Assembly: GCA_003550305.1 (NCBI GenBank)
Contig: QKYT01000090.1
Span: 204,337 to 215,920, forward strand
DNA: 11,584 bases
From: Glomus cerebriforme
Lineage: Eukaryota; Glomeromycota; Glomeromycetes; Glomerales; Glomeraceae
Reading direction: 5' to 3'
Part shown: positions 1 to 7,736 of the stretch, piece by piece
Numbering within the stretch: the first letter of the stretch is position 1
How the letters are laid out: each line of letters opens with the position of its first letter
Notes under the pieces: model-generated
The model's input: only the letters and a program-made list of their open reading frames with translations
Database searches by the model: none
Told to the model about the DNA's origin: nothing
Translations under genes and position numbers: made by a program

Positions 1-2
1 TA

Positions 3-605
3 TCATCTGATAAAATTTCACGTCCTAGAAAAATCATTGATTCGCAAATTATTGACTCGCAAATCGTTGACTCGCAAATTGTTGATTCTAGTATTATTTC
101 AATTATTTCTAGATGGATCGATAAGAATGATGTTGATTTTAAAGAATTGTATTTACCATATAAATTTGAATTATTGTTAAGAGGAAGTCGAGATGGATTT
201 ACCCCCAAAAAATTTCATGAATTATGTGATGGTAAACCCAATACCATTGCATTTATTAAAATAAAAGGAACGGAAGAAATTATTGGCGGTTATAACCCTT
301 TAGAATGGAAAACTAAACCTCCTGGTTCTTATGGTAAAACTAAGGATAGTTTTATATTTTCTTTTAAAAATAAAGATATTAATAGTGCAATTATTAGTAA
401 TGTAAAAGATATAGATCATGCATTAGGGTTTAACAATAATACTGGTCCATATTTTGGCACAGATATCGTGATATGTTCCTCCAATGAATCTATAGTTTAT
501 AATTATAGTTATTATAGTAAAAACCATTATGAAAAAGAGATAAGAGACACAACAGGTAAATTTATTATAGAAGATTATGAAGTATTTCAAATCATAAAGA
601 GATAA
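3..605 (+). CDS. TLDc-domain protein, 3' end (5' truncated by window)
   Basis: The frame is open from the left edge to a TAA at 603-605, giving 200 visible codons. The first in-frame codon of the conserved block, at 147, is TTG (Leu), so it is not a start; the gene begins outside the window. Visible residues 1-37 form a linker containing a tandem I-D-S-Q repeat. W38-I-D-K then leads into a TLDc domain at about residues 50-200. Motifs seen are RGSRDGF (60-66), GGYNPLEW (95-102), DSFIFSF (115-121), GPYFG (148-152) and a terminal YEVFQI (192-197). TLDc domains (OXR1/NCOA7/TBC1D24 type) are linked to oxidative-stress protection and V-ATPase binding. In Rhizophagus this exact style of TLDc usually ends BTB-BACK-TLDc proteins, possible Cullin-3 adaptors; that N-terminal part is inferred, not seen. 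The domain is intact, with no stops or frameshifts. The last exon is uninterrupted through the whole visible part. Family assignment is strong; function in the fungus is unknown. Confidence 0.93.
   Translation, partial: SSDKISRPRKIIDSQIIDSQIVDSQIVDSSIISIISRWIDKNDVDFKELYLPYKFELLLRGSRDGFTPKKFHELCDGKPNTIAFIKIKGTEEIIGGYNPLEWKTKPPGSYGKTKDSFIFSFKNKDINSAIISNVKDIDHALGFNNNTGPYFGTDIVICSSNESIVYNYSYYSKNHYEKEIRDTTGKFIIEDYEVFQIIKR
36..95 (+). repeat. In-frame 15-bp tandem repeat, four units (I-D-S-Q-I/V)
   Basis: Four 15-bp units (36-50, 51-65, 66-80, 81-95) encode IDSQI, IDSQI, VDSQI and VDSSI. The first three units are nearly identical (GATTCG/GACTCG then CAAAT); the fourth has drifted. The repeat lies in the linker just before the WID motif that precedes the TLDc domain, so it lengthens the hinge without changing the frame. 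Confidence 0.85.
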
Positions 606-752
606 ATTTTTATATTATAAATAGATGAATACCGTTAGGTTTATTGAAGCAAAAGATACTGTTATTATAATTATTTAATCAAATATATTACAAACTAAAA
701 AGGTTTAAAAATTTATAAATATCAATGTGTTTTTTTTTTATTATTCTTCATA

Positions 753-758
753 AATAAA
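753..758 (+). terminator. Possible polyadenylation signal of the TLDc gene
   Basis: The hexamer AATAAA lies about 150 nt after the TLDc stop codon, a plausible distance for a fungal 3' end. The sequence context is so A+T-rich that the match has little weight alone. Confidence 0.25.
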
Positions 759-1107
759 TCAGTTAATTTCATTACACAATATTATAGACTTTATGGTGGC
801 TTTTTATGCTGTTTTTAATAATCTTATGAGAAAATAAATATTTTTCTATTTTACCTCACAAAGCTATTATTGTAAATTAACATATCGATCTTCGCGCATT
901 TTTACAATTTTTACATGAAAAGTAATGTCATCAGATAATCTGACAGTATGATGAATATTATGATATTACAATTGAAGTTGTTGAGGATCCTAAGTGGACC
1001 CTAACATAAATATGTCATGTTAATATGAACATTCTATGTTATCGTACTCCAACCATTTATTTTTTTGTAATAAGAGCCAATTTAAAACATTTTGCTTCTA
1101 AGAATAT

Positions 1108-1127
1108 TAATAGCAAATTTGCTATTA
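1108..1127. repeat. Perfect 20-bp palindrome
   Basis: TAATAGCAAATTTGCTATTA reads identically on both strands with no spacer. It could be a protein-binding site or chance in A+T-rich DNA; no gene start lies close by. Confidence 0.6.
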
Positions 1128-1903
1128 TATAGTGTATTTTTGTAGGACTAATATAAGCTTTTAAATAACTAGCATAAATTTAAAATAATATTCTTCACGG
1201 AATAAAATTTTTTTTAAGAGAGAGACAATAAATAAGCTAATAAATAAACTAGTTCATTAATTTAAGTTTTCTAGATTATTATGTAAATATAAAAATTTGT
1301 GCAAAACCAATTTCTTAAGTTTATATATTAAAAAAAAAGCATGTTAAAAAAATGTGAATTAAATTTCAAGTTTCTAATTAATACAGTATATGATTTTTTT
1401 CACATGGTATTCTTATTTTACCAGTTGCTAAATTTTAATAGTATTTCCAATTTTAACTATTTTAATTTTTCTCTAGTTTATTGCAGATTTCATGGTATGA
1501 CTGACTTGACAAAAAAAAAAAAATAAATAAATAAATTAACAAAATTTTCTTTAATATAGTCAGCAATAAACGTATATTCCGTTAAATCAACATTAAATTG
1601 TCTGGCTGAAATAAGAAGTGATATTTACATAAAATTACAAATAATTTTAAAGTTACGCGCTTGCACTTGGTCAAATATACAGTAGGTTAACCTATAGCAA
1701 CCACCACATAGAGGTGTCAAGCTTTGTTCAGGTAAAAATTGATAACTTACCTTACTCACCTATAGCCCTATAGTCCTATCTATAATATCTTGCTGTACCA
1801 ATGTACTGTACCATAGGTATAAAGTCATGAATTTATAGTACCAGTATGTGTATATGGTGTAAAAACGCTATAGAATTCTTCAATCCAGCAGATGTAGCAG
1901 TTT

Positions 1904-1931
1904 CTCTTATCCTTTTTAATAAGGATCAGAG
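1904..1931. repeat. Short hairpin (11-bp stem, 6-nt loop)
   Basis: CTCTTATCCTT (1904-1914) pairs with AAGGATCAGAG (1921-1931) with one mismatch around the loop TTTAAT. It lies about 50 bp before the MITE-like element and could be part of an older repeat. No function is assigned. Confidence 0.5.
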
Positions 1932-1985
1932 CAAGGTATATAGCCACCAATCCTTCATGTGGATAAATGGGGAGTTAAATTACTA

Positions 1986-2135
1986 AAGTCTGCCCTTAAT
2001 ATAACGAACCCTAAATTTTCCTAACACGTGACCTTTACCCCCGATATAATGATCAAATTCTTTAAATTCTTTGCTATAATCTTATAACGAATTTGAGGTG
2101 AACCCAAGAGGGTTTATTATATTGAGGGCAGACTG
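1986..2135. mobile_element. 150-bp MITE-like element, Tc1/mariner-pogo type
   Basis: The two ends form 27-bp terminal inverted repeats (1986-2012 and 2109-2135) that match at 23 of 27 positions. Both share the core AGTCTGCCCT, then AATATAA, then AACCCT. The element is flanked by TA on both sides (1984-1985 and 2136-2137), the target duplication typical of the Tc1/mariner/pogo superfamily. The interior of about 96 bp has no coding capacity but contains a second TIR-like string near 2083-2105 (TATAACGAATTTGAGGTGAACCC-like), possibly a subterminal transposase site. It would be non-autonomous and moved by a transposase encoded elsewhere. The superfamily is inferred from end style and TA duplication only. 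Confidence 0.75.
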
Positions 2136-2137
2136 TA

Positions 2138-2300
2138 CTTTGTTATAGTAGCTATTGTTGGATATTGTAATTTTTTGGTTGCTGTAGTGGTTCTTAGGTG
2201 TTGTATTTTTTGGTCGATATAGTAGCTGTTTCACTTGTTTCTTGAGTGTTGTATTAGTAGTTGTTATGGGTGTTATATTGTTTGGTTTTTGGTTTAAAAA
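2138..2300. repeat. G/T-skewed degenerate repeat
   Basis: Directly after the MITE-like element the + strand is made almost wholly of G, T and A, with very few C. Short recurring strings such as TTGTATTTTTTGGT, TAGTAGCTGTT and GTGTTGTAT recur at uneven spacing. It resembles a decayed minisatellite. No open frame of interest is present. Confidence 0.45.
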
Positions 2301-2919
2301 TTTATATTCTTTTTATGTTGTTTTTTTTATATGTTTCAATCAGTTTTCAATTTAAAAATACAATGATTAAAAAATTTTTTAATAATCCTGACTAATAATA
2401 TATCAATATATCAAAGTTTTTTTTCTTATGAACTCACGTACAGAAGTTATTAATCATGAACTGCCATTTTAGATTTTTAGTGTAAATTCTAAATCACCAT
2501 GGTTCGATAAAAATTTTCATAAGAAATTTTTTGACGTGACATGACTCATCTGTCTCATGTTAATTTATTATTATATCGTTGTAATTTTGACTATTCTTAA
2601 TATTCTTATATCAGCTGAACGAAAATCATGAAAGTCAGAAATTTTTTATGACATAAACATATATCAATTGTATCAATTGATCGATTATGCATGCTAGATG
2701 CTCTACGAACATGTATTTATTATCTCACAACAGATAATCATAATAATTAACATTCATATTATTACTCTTTCGAGTCTTGCATTTTATTAATAAAAAATTA
2801 GATTTATAAGTAAAAATTTAAAGATTTAAAGAAAACATAATTATAGAATTAAGGTAAGGGGAGTTTAAAATATAATATATGAAGATTTAACATCTAAAAA
2901 TAAAAATAAATTTTATAAA
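2301..2919. other. Non-coding interval, 3' flank of the defensin-like gene
   Basis: A+T-rich sequence with no coding signal that I can support. It contains one Gcn4/AP-1-like TGACTCA (2542-2548) preceded by a GACGTGAC string, and short repeats of ATCAATTG near 2665-2685. The part adjoining 2920 is the 3' untranslated region of the minus-strand gene; I could not place its polyadenylation site. Confidence 0.5.
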
Positions 2920-3186
2920 TCAACAATCATAGCAGAAACAAGCAAATCCAGGAAAATCATAATGACAAGATCCAGATCTTCCTTGTTTTCCGCCGTGTTT
3001 TTCTGTTTTACAAAGATTGTTACAGGCTTCCCCGTTATAGGCGGCAATACAGGCCCCAGTGAATTTTTGACTTCTCCATGAAGCACATTGCCTTTTCTGT
3101 AGGTCTTCTGGAAGCGGGTTTGCATCTCCAATTGAGATCAAGGCGACAATGGCAAGGACAAAAATAAAAATGTAGATTCCTTTCAT
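2920..3186 (-). CDS. Secreted cysteine-rich defensin-like peptide precursor (CS-alpha-beta type)
   Basis: An intronless 88-codon frame, ATG at 3186-3184 and TGA at 2922-2920. Residues 1-22 are a textbook signal peptide: Lys2, a hydrophobic run at 4-19, and a likely cut after G-D-A (20-22). Residues 23-32 form a short acidic, Pro-containing propeptide ending in Lys31-Arg32, a Kex2-type site. The predicted mature peptide is 56 residues, starts with Gln33 (could cyclise to pyroglutamate) and has eight cysteines at 34, 46, 55, 59, 74, 83, 85 and 88, spaced C-x11-C-x8-C-x3-C-x14-C-x8-C-x1-C-x2-C. The C-x3-C plus C-x-C pair is the CS-alpha-beta signature. G73-S-C74 with Cys83 fits a gamma-core (G-x-C-x8-C), and S-x-x-F-x-G-x-C precedes Cys46 as in plant and drosomycin-type defensins. 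Net charge is about +2. Role by analogy: antimicrobial, antifungal or host-directed secreted peptide; this is inference. Signal peptide and framework are directly visible. Confidence 0.88.
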   Translation of the reverse strand: MKGIYIFIFVLAIVALISIGDANPLPEDLQKRQCASWRSQKFTGACIAAYNGEACNNLCKTEKHGGKQGRSGSCHYDFPGFACFCYDC

Positions 3187-3215
3187 TGCTCTGATTTGAC
3201 GTTTGAGAATTTTTT

Positions 3216-3226
3216 TTTATTATAAA
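3216..3226 (-). promoter_or_regulatory. TATA-like element upstream of the defensin-like gene
   Basis: On the minus strand the sequence reads TTTATAATAAA about 30-40 nt before the ATG at 3186. The distance fits a TATA element with a short 5' leader. The site is weak because the region is A+T-rich throughout. Confidence 0.35.
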
Positions 3227-3896
3227 TTCAAATACCGGTAACGTCTTTTAGTACAAAAAATCAAGATAAGTTATGTTAATATTTAACAGTCTAACTAAAT
3301 AGAGTTAAATAAATGGAAGCAGTAAACACTTACATTTTTTTCTCTAATTAGAGTTTATTGATAACTCAATTGTTAAAGAAATTTTCAAGAGAAGTCGAAA
3401 TTGGAGAGTATTTAAATTGTTTTTCAAATGATTTTAGATTTGTAAAAATTATTTCATCAAATCGTCAAAAATGGTTATGAATAAAAAGTCATCTGGTATA
3501 TTGACCTTTTAATATTAAATGTATTATTAAATGATCGACGTAGCTTCGAAAGAAGTTTCGATTTTCAAAAAAAGATTTCGATTTAAAATATCTCATGTGC
3601 TCAGTTTTGCTTTGTTTATTTTGTGACCTTTAGCTTTCATGAAAATTTATTATTATTTGTATATTTATCAGTATTTAACTAATTTTGGTTATTAAATTTT
3701 TTAAAAAAAAAAGATAAACTAACCATAACGAACTTTCTTAATCATCTACAATATATGTACACGTATTATTACTAATTTTGTTGGACACAGTTTACCAATT
3801 AGTCCAAAGTGGATTTTTCTATTTTTCTTTATTCATGAATTATTGTTCTTCTTACTTATTGTATCATTAATACATATAATATGAATATTACGCTAG

Positions 3897-3963
3897 TTTT
3901 TTTTTGTCGAGTATTCAACATTTTGTCATGTGTAATAAAAAAACCTTTGTTTAGACAATAAAA
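3897..3963 (+). repeat. Diverged direct repeat, copy A
   Basis: It starts with a T tract followed by GTCGA and ends with TTTAGACAATAAAA. The same ordered landmarks occur in copy B (4208-4278), about 310 bp downstream in the same orientation. The middle of the unit has drifted and shares only scattered positions. Confidence 0.5.
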
Positions 3964-4207
3964 CCTATTTTATTTATTTTTTTTTTTTTTTTTACAATGT
4001 GATCGTACATCAGTTAACCTTATAAATACACAAATAACAATCTCTTATGCATGAACGATATAAATATCTTTGTTACACCGAATCGTTCGTACAACATTAA
4101 ATATACGCCCTAATAACGATCCCAAATTTATTATAATCGTCTTGTACTTTTGAAATGCAAAAGGCGTATATATTATGTCGGTTCTCATGATTTTAATATC
4201 GCACTGA

Positions 4208-4278
4208 TTTTTTTTTGTCGAAATAATTGTGCAACCAATTTTTATTCGATTGAAAAAAACCATGTTTAGACAATAAAA
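4208..4278 (+). repeat. Diverged direct repeat, copy B
   Basis: The second copy of the unit at 3897-3963: T tract, GTCGA, a variable middle part, then a 14-base exact match (TTTAGACAATAAAA) at 4265-4278. The pair could be an old segmental duplication or the ends of a decayed element with direct terminal repeats. Confidence 0.5.
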
Positions 4279-4469
4279 AACTACTGACGGCGGTAATTCC
4301 GTCGTAATTTCGTAATATAATTAGATTTACTAATTCTTTTCCATTTAAGTATTAGACTGTATTAGTTTTGTTTTTTTTGTATTTTTTTATTACAATTTTT
4401 TTTTCTAGTTTACACGATCATCAACTACCTAAAAATAAACATCATTTGTTCAACTTCATCACAGCGACC

Positions 4470-4925
4470 AACTATTTGTCATTTGCTCAATCTCACTGGA
4501 GTTTCCTTGAAGAGGTGATCTATACCATTTGACTGTGTATATCCCGTGATAAATGTTGAGTATGAATCATGAAACTGCTATTACCAAATGAGATTTTTAT
4601 TGTAGTATTTTTAGTAATATAAAAATTTCTCCATTTCTCTATCATAATAATAGCCTTACCTAATGGCAAATGAATGACTTGGAATGACAAATGATTTAAA
4701 TGATAAATGATAAAAATGTGTCATTTCAAATGACAAATGACCTGAGTCATTTGAATGTAATGTTGGCCAGTACTATAGTTCCGGCCTGCATTATGTTTCT
4801 TTTCTGATTAGAATCACATGATAAGATATCAGCCAATCAAAATAATTACCAAATGAAAAATGATTAGGCAAATCTTTTAAATAATCTTTTAAATGGTCAA
4901 ATGACCAGATCATTTCCGAACACTG
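4470..4925. repeat. CAAATGA/TCATTTG motif cluster, possible transposon remnant
   Basis: The heptamer CAAATGA or its complement, exact or nearly so, recurs roughly ten times on both strands, most densely at 4665-4760 and 4850-4915. It includes a 17-bp near-palindrome TGTCATTTCAAATGACA (4719-4735), a GGTCAAATGACC palindrome-like site near 4897, and a 12-bp tandem AATCTTTTAAAT pair near 4875. On the minus strand the right edge begins CAGTGTTCGG, which resembles hAT-type termini. I could not find a matching left end or target duplication, so element identity is unproven. Confidence 0.45.
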
Positions 4926-5510
4926 TCCCTGTATAATAAAAATTACCATATTTTTAACAATGCGATCATGTACATAAACTATCTATCAATTATCTAAATT
5001 ACCGATTATCGGAACATACCAAAAATGTTAAACAAATAAAATAATACTAAAAATAGTTATTTTCTATTGAAGAAAGTGTTTTGGTTACACCACATATTAC
5101 TTTTAATATGATCGTTTCACTTACTTAGGGTAATAAGTAAACTTTTTTTGATTAGTTTAGAAGTTAGAAATGATGACCGTAATGTTAATATTGAATTTTG
5201 TAATCCTGCTGATTTTCATGAATTATCGCGTGATAGCATAATTTGATTCATAATAACAGATAATTACAGCCCTCTAAGTTTATCGTTAGAAAAAGAAACC
5301 AACAGAAAAACTTGTATGTAATACTGATCATTAGTTTAATAATATGTATTGTTATTTTAATTAATTATTCCTTTTATGAAAATATACAATTGTTCTTTTA
5401 CAAATTAATATAAATTGGAAATAGTTATGAATCGATAAATATTAATAGTATTTGACCAGTTATGTACTCCGTCGATCACTAATTTTTGCTCAATATGATG
5501 TTATATCTGA

Positions 5511-5663
5511 AATACCAGTTATTTTAGTAGTTATCAATCGGGTATATGCCACCGAGATATAATGAATCATCATATTAAACTTATAACAGAAACAAAACTT
5601 ACCGTAGCTTTCAATGATGCACATTTATATAATAAAATCTTCATCCTACGTTATAATTTATAA
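5511..5663 (+). pseudogene. Possible protein-kinase catalytic-loop remnant
   Basis: A 50-codon open frame between stops contains S-G-I-C-H-R-D-I (5538-5561), then I-K-L-I-T-E (5574-5591). This matches the layout of a kinase catalytic loop (hydrophobic-x-H-R-D-hydrophobic, then four residues, then hydrophobics). The usual Lys and Asn of the loop are replaced by Met and His, and no DFG follows. No N-lobe motifs (glycine loop, Lys, Glu) were found upstream. Protein kinases are abundant in this fungal group, so a fragment is plausible, but a short frame can match by chance. Confidence 0.25.
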
Positions 5664-5676
5664 AAATGGTGGTTAG

Positions 5677-5772
5677 TATTTTGACGATAATGACTTCGAA
5701 GAAAATTATCAAACACCACCCAGAACACAAAGTTATCACCAGCAAAGCACAATGGTTTCAACGGAAAAATAA
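5677..5772 (+). pseudogene. Exon-like fragment with Q/T/S-rich tail
   Basis: After a possible acceptor (TTAG at 5673-5676) a 31-codon frame runs to TAA at 5770-5772. Its composition, an acidic start (DDNDFEEN) then P/T/Q/S-rich residues, is unlike random A+T-rich translation and resembles a protein C-terminal tail. No upstream exon joins it convincingly. It may be a remnant linked to the kinase-like fragment just upstream. Confidence 0.22.
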
Positions 5773-7100
5773 AAGTCATGGCCGAAATTAAAGTACCAGT
5801 AGTTTAGGCAGACGTCATGTGGACTGGGTTCTCTCGGAATATCAGAAATGAGCAATCCCACACTCATCACTTTATCTTTTAATTTCGAGGTTAAACGAAC
5901 AAAAGTTAAAATCATCTCCTATTTAAAATTGTAAAAAAAATTAAATAATTACTGTACCGCTAAAAGATGGCCGCATCCGTGGATTTACGTAGTTTCTCTC
6001 TGCATCACCCTTTACATATCATACCTCAATTATTTACTGAGGTCCAACCTCATGACTAATTTATCACAGGATATATACAGCCAAACGGATTATATTTCGC
6101 GATAAACAGAGCTGGACTAAGTATGCATAATTAGTCTACAACATAAAATAATAAATTGTTCTTATTTGCTGACAATATTATGGTTAACCACCTCTATGCA
6201 TGATGGATGTTATCTAAAGAGAAACTTGATTTTCCAATAAAATTATTTTTTTTTTAAACTATATTTTTTAATAGAGACTTGGGAAGAAGGATGAGAGAGA
6301 ATTATAAAACTTTGGTTTTGGACTTTCTCACAAAACTTGCGTTGTAAAGAAGTAGAAAGAAAGATTTAAAGGTAGAAAGAGAAACGGAATAAAAAAAGCC
6401 CAATATATTTGATATATTTGTATAATTATGAATATGAAATAATTTTTGTTTAAATAAAAAAAAGTTTCTAGTTAATGTTTCAATGACTCATGAATAATCT
6501 GTGCGTGTCGTGACGCTGAAAAAAAATGAAGCTAACTAACTATAAAAATTTTCATGGGAAAATTAAACATGAGTCATAATCCATCTTTATTAATTAATTA
6601 AATATGAATCATATTAGCGCGACACATAAAATTATGAGCTATGATCAATTGTCACATGACGTCATAAATGACTTTTGTAGACGTGACTTTATGAATTTTT
6701 TTAATGCAAACTCTGCTTCAATATTTACCTAATGCCAAAAGGAAATCATTATTTTAATTATTTGTTATATAAACAAATAAATTAAATAGATTTAATTTTT
6801 AGTTATTATGTCATACGTTAAAACTGTGTGTAGTTACGTCAATGACGTACCGTAATATGAGAACGCATCATTATCAAATCTATTTAAAGTAAATATTGCA
6901 CGCGACGCGTACTATGACTCGTGTTTAATCCAAAAATCCAAATAACGAAACTTCGAAAGAAAGTAGATTGTATTTCCTTATCTAGAGGATGATTATTAGA
7001 CTCTTGGTCTTGGATTGAGCTGCAAATGATACAGGTATACAAAAACCTTTATTTTTTTTTGAATATAATCAATTTTTAATTAAAAAAAAATTTTTTATTC
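5773..7100. other. Non-coding interval with regulatory-motif cluster
   Basis: No gene is supported. Part of the stretch (about 6270-6390) is purine-rich on the + strand. The stretch 6484-6849 has several CRE- and Gcn4-like motifs, listed separately. Around 6486-6640 there is a weak inverted similarity (CTCAT..AAT..TGTG..TGTCG) that I could not extend into a transposon end. Confidence 0.45.
6484..6849. promoter_or_regulatory. Cluster of CRE/Gcn4-like (bZIP) motifs
   Basis: Sites seen are TGACTCA (6484-6490), TGAGTCA (6570-6576), a perfect CRE palindrome TGACGTCA (6657-6664), GACGTGAC (about 6680) and an inverted pair TACGTCA-A-TGACGTA (6835-6849). ACGT-core words are uncommon at this A+T content, so the grouping is notable. 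They resemble binding sites of ATF/CREB- and Gcn4-type bZIP factors. The only downstream candidate target is the decayed coding stretch from 7101. Confidence 0.35.
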
Positions 7101-7657
7101 GATTGTTGCAAAAATATTGTTGAGAAAGGATGTGTTAAATGGAACGATAAAAAATTTTCATCCCTAATGGTGAAATTTTTGTTTATACATTGACCAATGG
7201 TAAAATAAAAAAATTTTATAATCATTTGTAAATTTTATTTAATCTAGTTACGGGAAATAAACATGAATTAAGAATTGTGAATGACGAAAATATTGTGATA
7301 GAATTTGTCGAAATATATTCACTTATGAACGAAGAATTTAGACAAATGGTAAATATGTCTAATTGAACATTCTATTATTAACAAAATATCGTTCTTTCCG
7401 TTCCACGCCCTATAGTACCGTACAAATGGTTTAAAGAATATGGATATTATTGAAATGATAATGAAATTAAAACATTCTAGTGCAACAAAGATATTAAAAT
7501 CTATAAGCAGTATTTACTTATGATAAGGCTTTTCAATGGCGTTCATTGGAAATTTTTTTGTATATTTTGTGTAACATGCACAAATTTATCCAAACTACAA
7601 TCGGGACACTATTATTCAACCCGAATGAAAACTGCCATATTTAATAATTTGGATTAA
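7101..7657 (+). pseudogene. Decayed protein-coding stretch, unrecognised family
   Basis: Frame 3 reads protein-like from 7101 (DCCKNIVEKGCVKWNDKKF), then coding character moves to frame 2 at about 7154-7165, which suggests a frameshift. Frame 2 stays protein-like to 7657 (for example PNGEIFVYTLTNGKI, VPRPIVPYKWFKEYGYY, LLMIRLFNGVHWKF) but is broken by stops at 7229, 7364, 7379, 7451 and 7478. Long segments with varied residues in one frame are not expected from random A+T-rich DNA. An intron-like donor string (CAGGTATAC) occurs upstream near 7033. I do not recognise the family. The 3' end overlaps the first copy of the tandem duplication. Confidence 0.45.
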
Positions 7658-7736
7658 AATAGAATATTATACAAGGTTTAGTAATAATCTAATAGCGTGT
7701 TTTCGTCTCATGAGAGTTAATCCAATCTTGCGCCTT
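7550..7736. repeat. Tandem duplication, copy 1 (187 bp)
   Basis: It begins AAATTTTTTTGTATATTTTG and ends TTGCGCCTT. It matches copy 2 (7737-7905) closely along its length, including ACAATCGGGACACT, GCCATATTTAATAA and TTAATCCAATCTTGCGCCT. Copy 1 carries about 18 extra bases near 7675-7695. On the minus strand both copies contain a short C-P-D-C string, in different downstream frames. Confidence 0.85.

Larger units (their letters stand above)
606..1985. other. Non-coding interval after the TLDc gene
   Basis: Very A+T-rich sequence without a convincing gene. It begins with the TLDc gene's 3' untranslated region. AATAAA-type hexamers occur at 753-758 and near 834 and could serve polyadenylation, but such strings are frequent by chance at this composition. 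An open frame at 1341-1526 is low-complexity (Phe/Asn/Lys) and unconvincing. A perfect 20-bp palindrome lies at 1108-1127 and an 11-bp-stem hairpin at 1904-1931. The stretch from about 1660 to 1960 is less A+T-rich than its surroundings and may be old repeat sequence, but I found no paired ends for it. Confidence 0.6.
3227..5510. other. Gene-poor repeat-bearing interval
   Basis: No gene can be supported. The contents are the promoter side of the defensin-like gene, long T tracts (for example 3970-3993), a diverged pair of direct repeats (3897-3963 and 4208-4278) and a dense CAAATGA/TCATTTG motif cluster (4470-4925). A 44-codon open frame ending at 5246 is too short to call. The minus-strand frame at 4045-4263 lies across the repeat interval, shows no recognisable domain and is probably chance. 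Confidence 0.55.

Noticed and set aside
147..605. TLDc gene starting at 147
   Set aside because: The codon at 147 is TTG and the frame stays open to the window edge; the conserved WID linker lies upstream, so this is an internal codon.
1341..1526. 61-codon open frame, + strand
   Set aside because: It is dominated by Phe, Asn, Tyr and Leu, ends in a poly-Lys homopolymer, shows no domain and fits chance translation of A/T tracts.
2913..3131. 72-codon open frame on the minus strand overlapping the defensin-like gene
   Set aside because: It is an alternative frame of the same DNA, without signal peptide or cysteine pattern; the 2920-3186 frame explains the sequence far better.
4045..4263. 72-codon open frame on the minus strand
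   Set aside because: Its start lies in a diverged repeat, it shows no recognisable motif, and its composition follows the A+T-rich background.
5112..5246. Short + frame with a protein-like part (NVNIEFCNPADFHEL)
   Set aside because: Only about 44 codons, no recognisable family and no supporting splice context; kept as a curiosity only.
6486..6640. Possible inverted-repeat element
   Set aside because: The similarity between the arms is patchy and there are no clear ends or target duplication.
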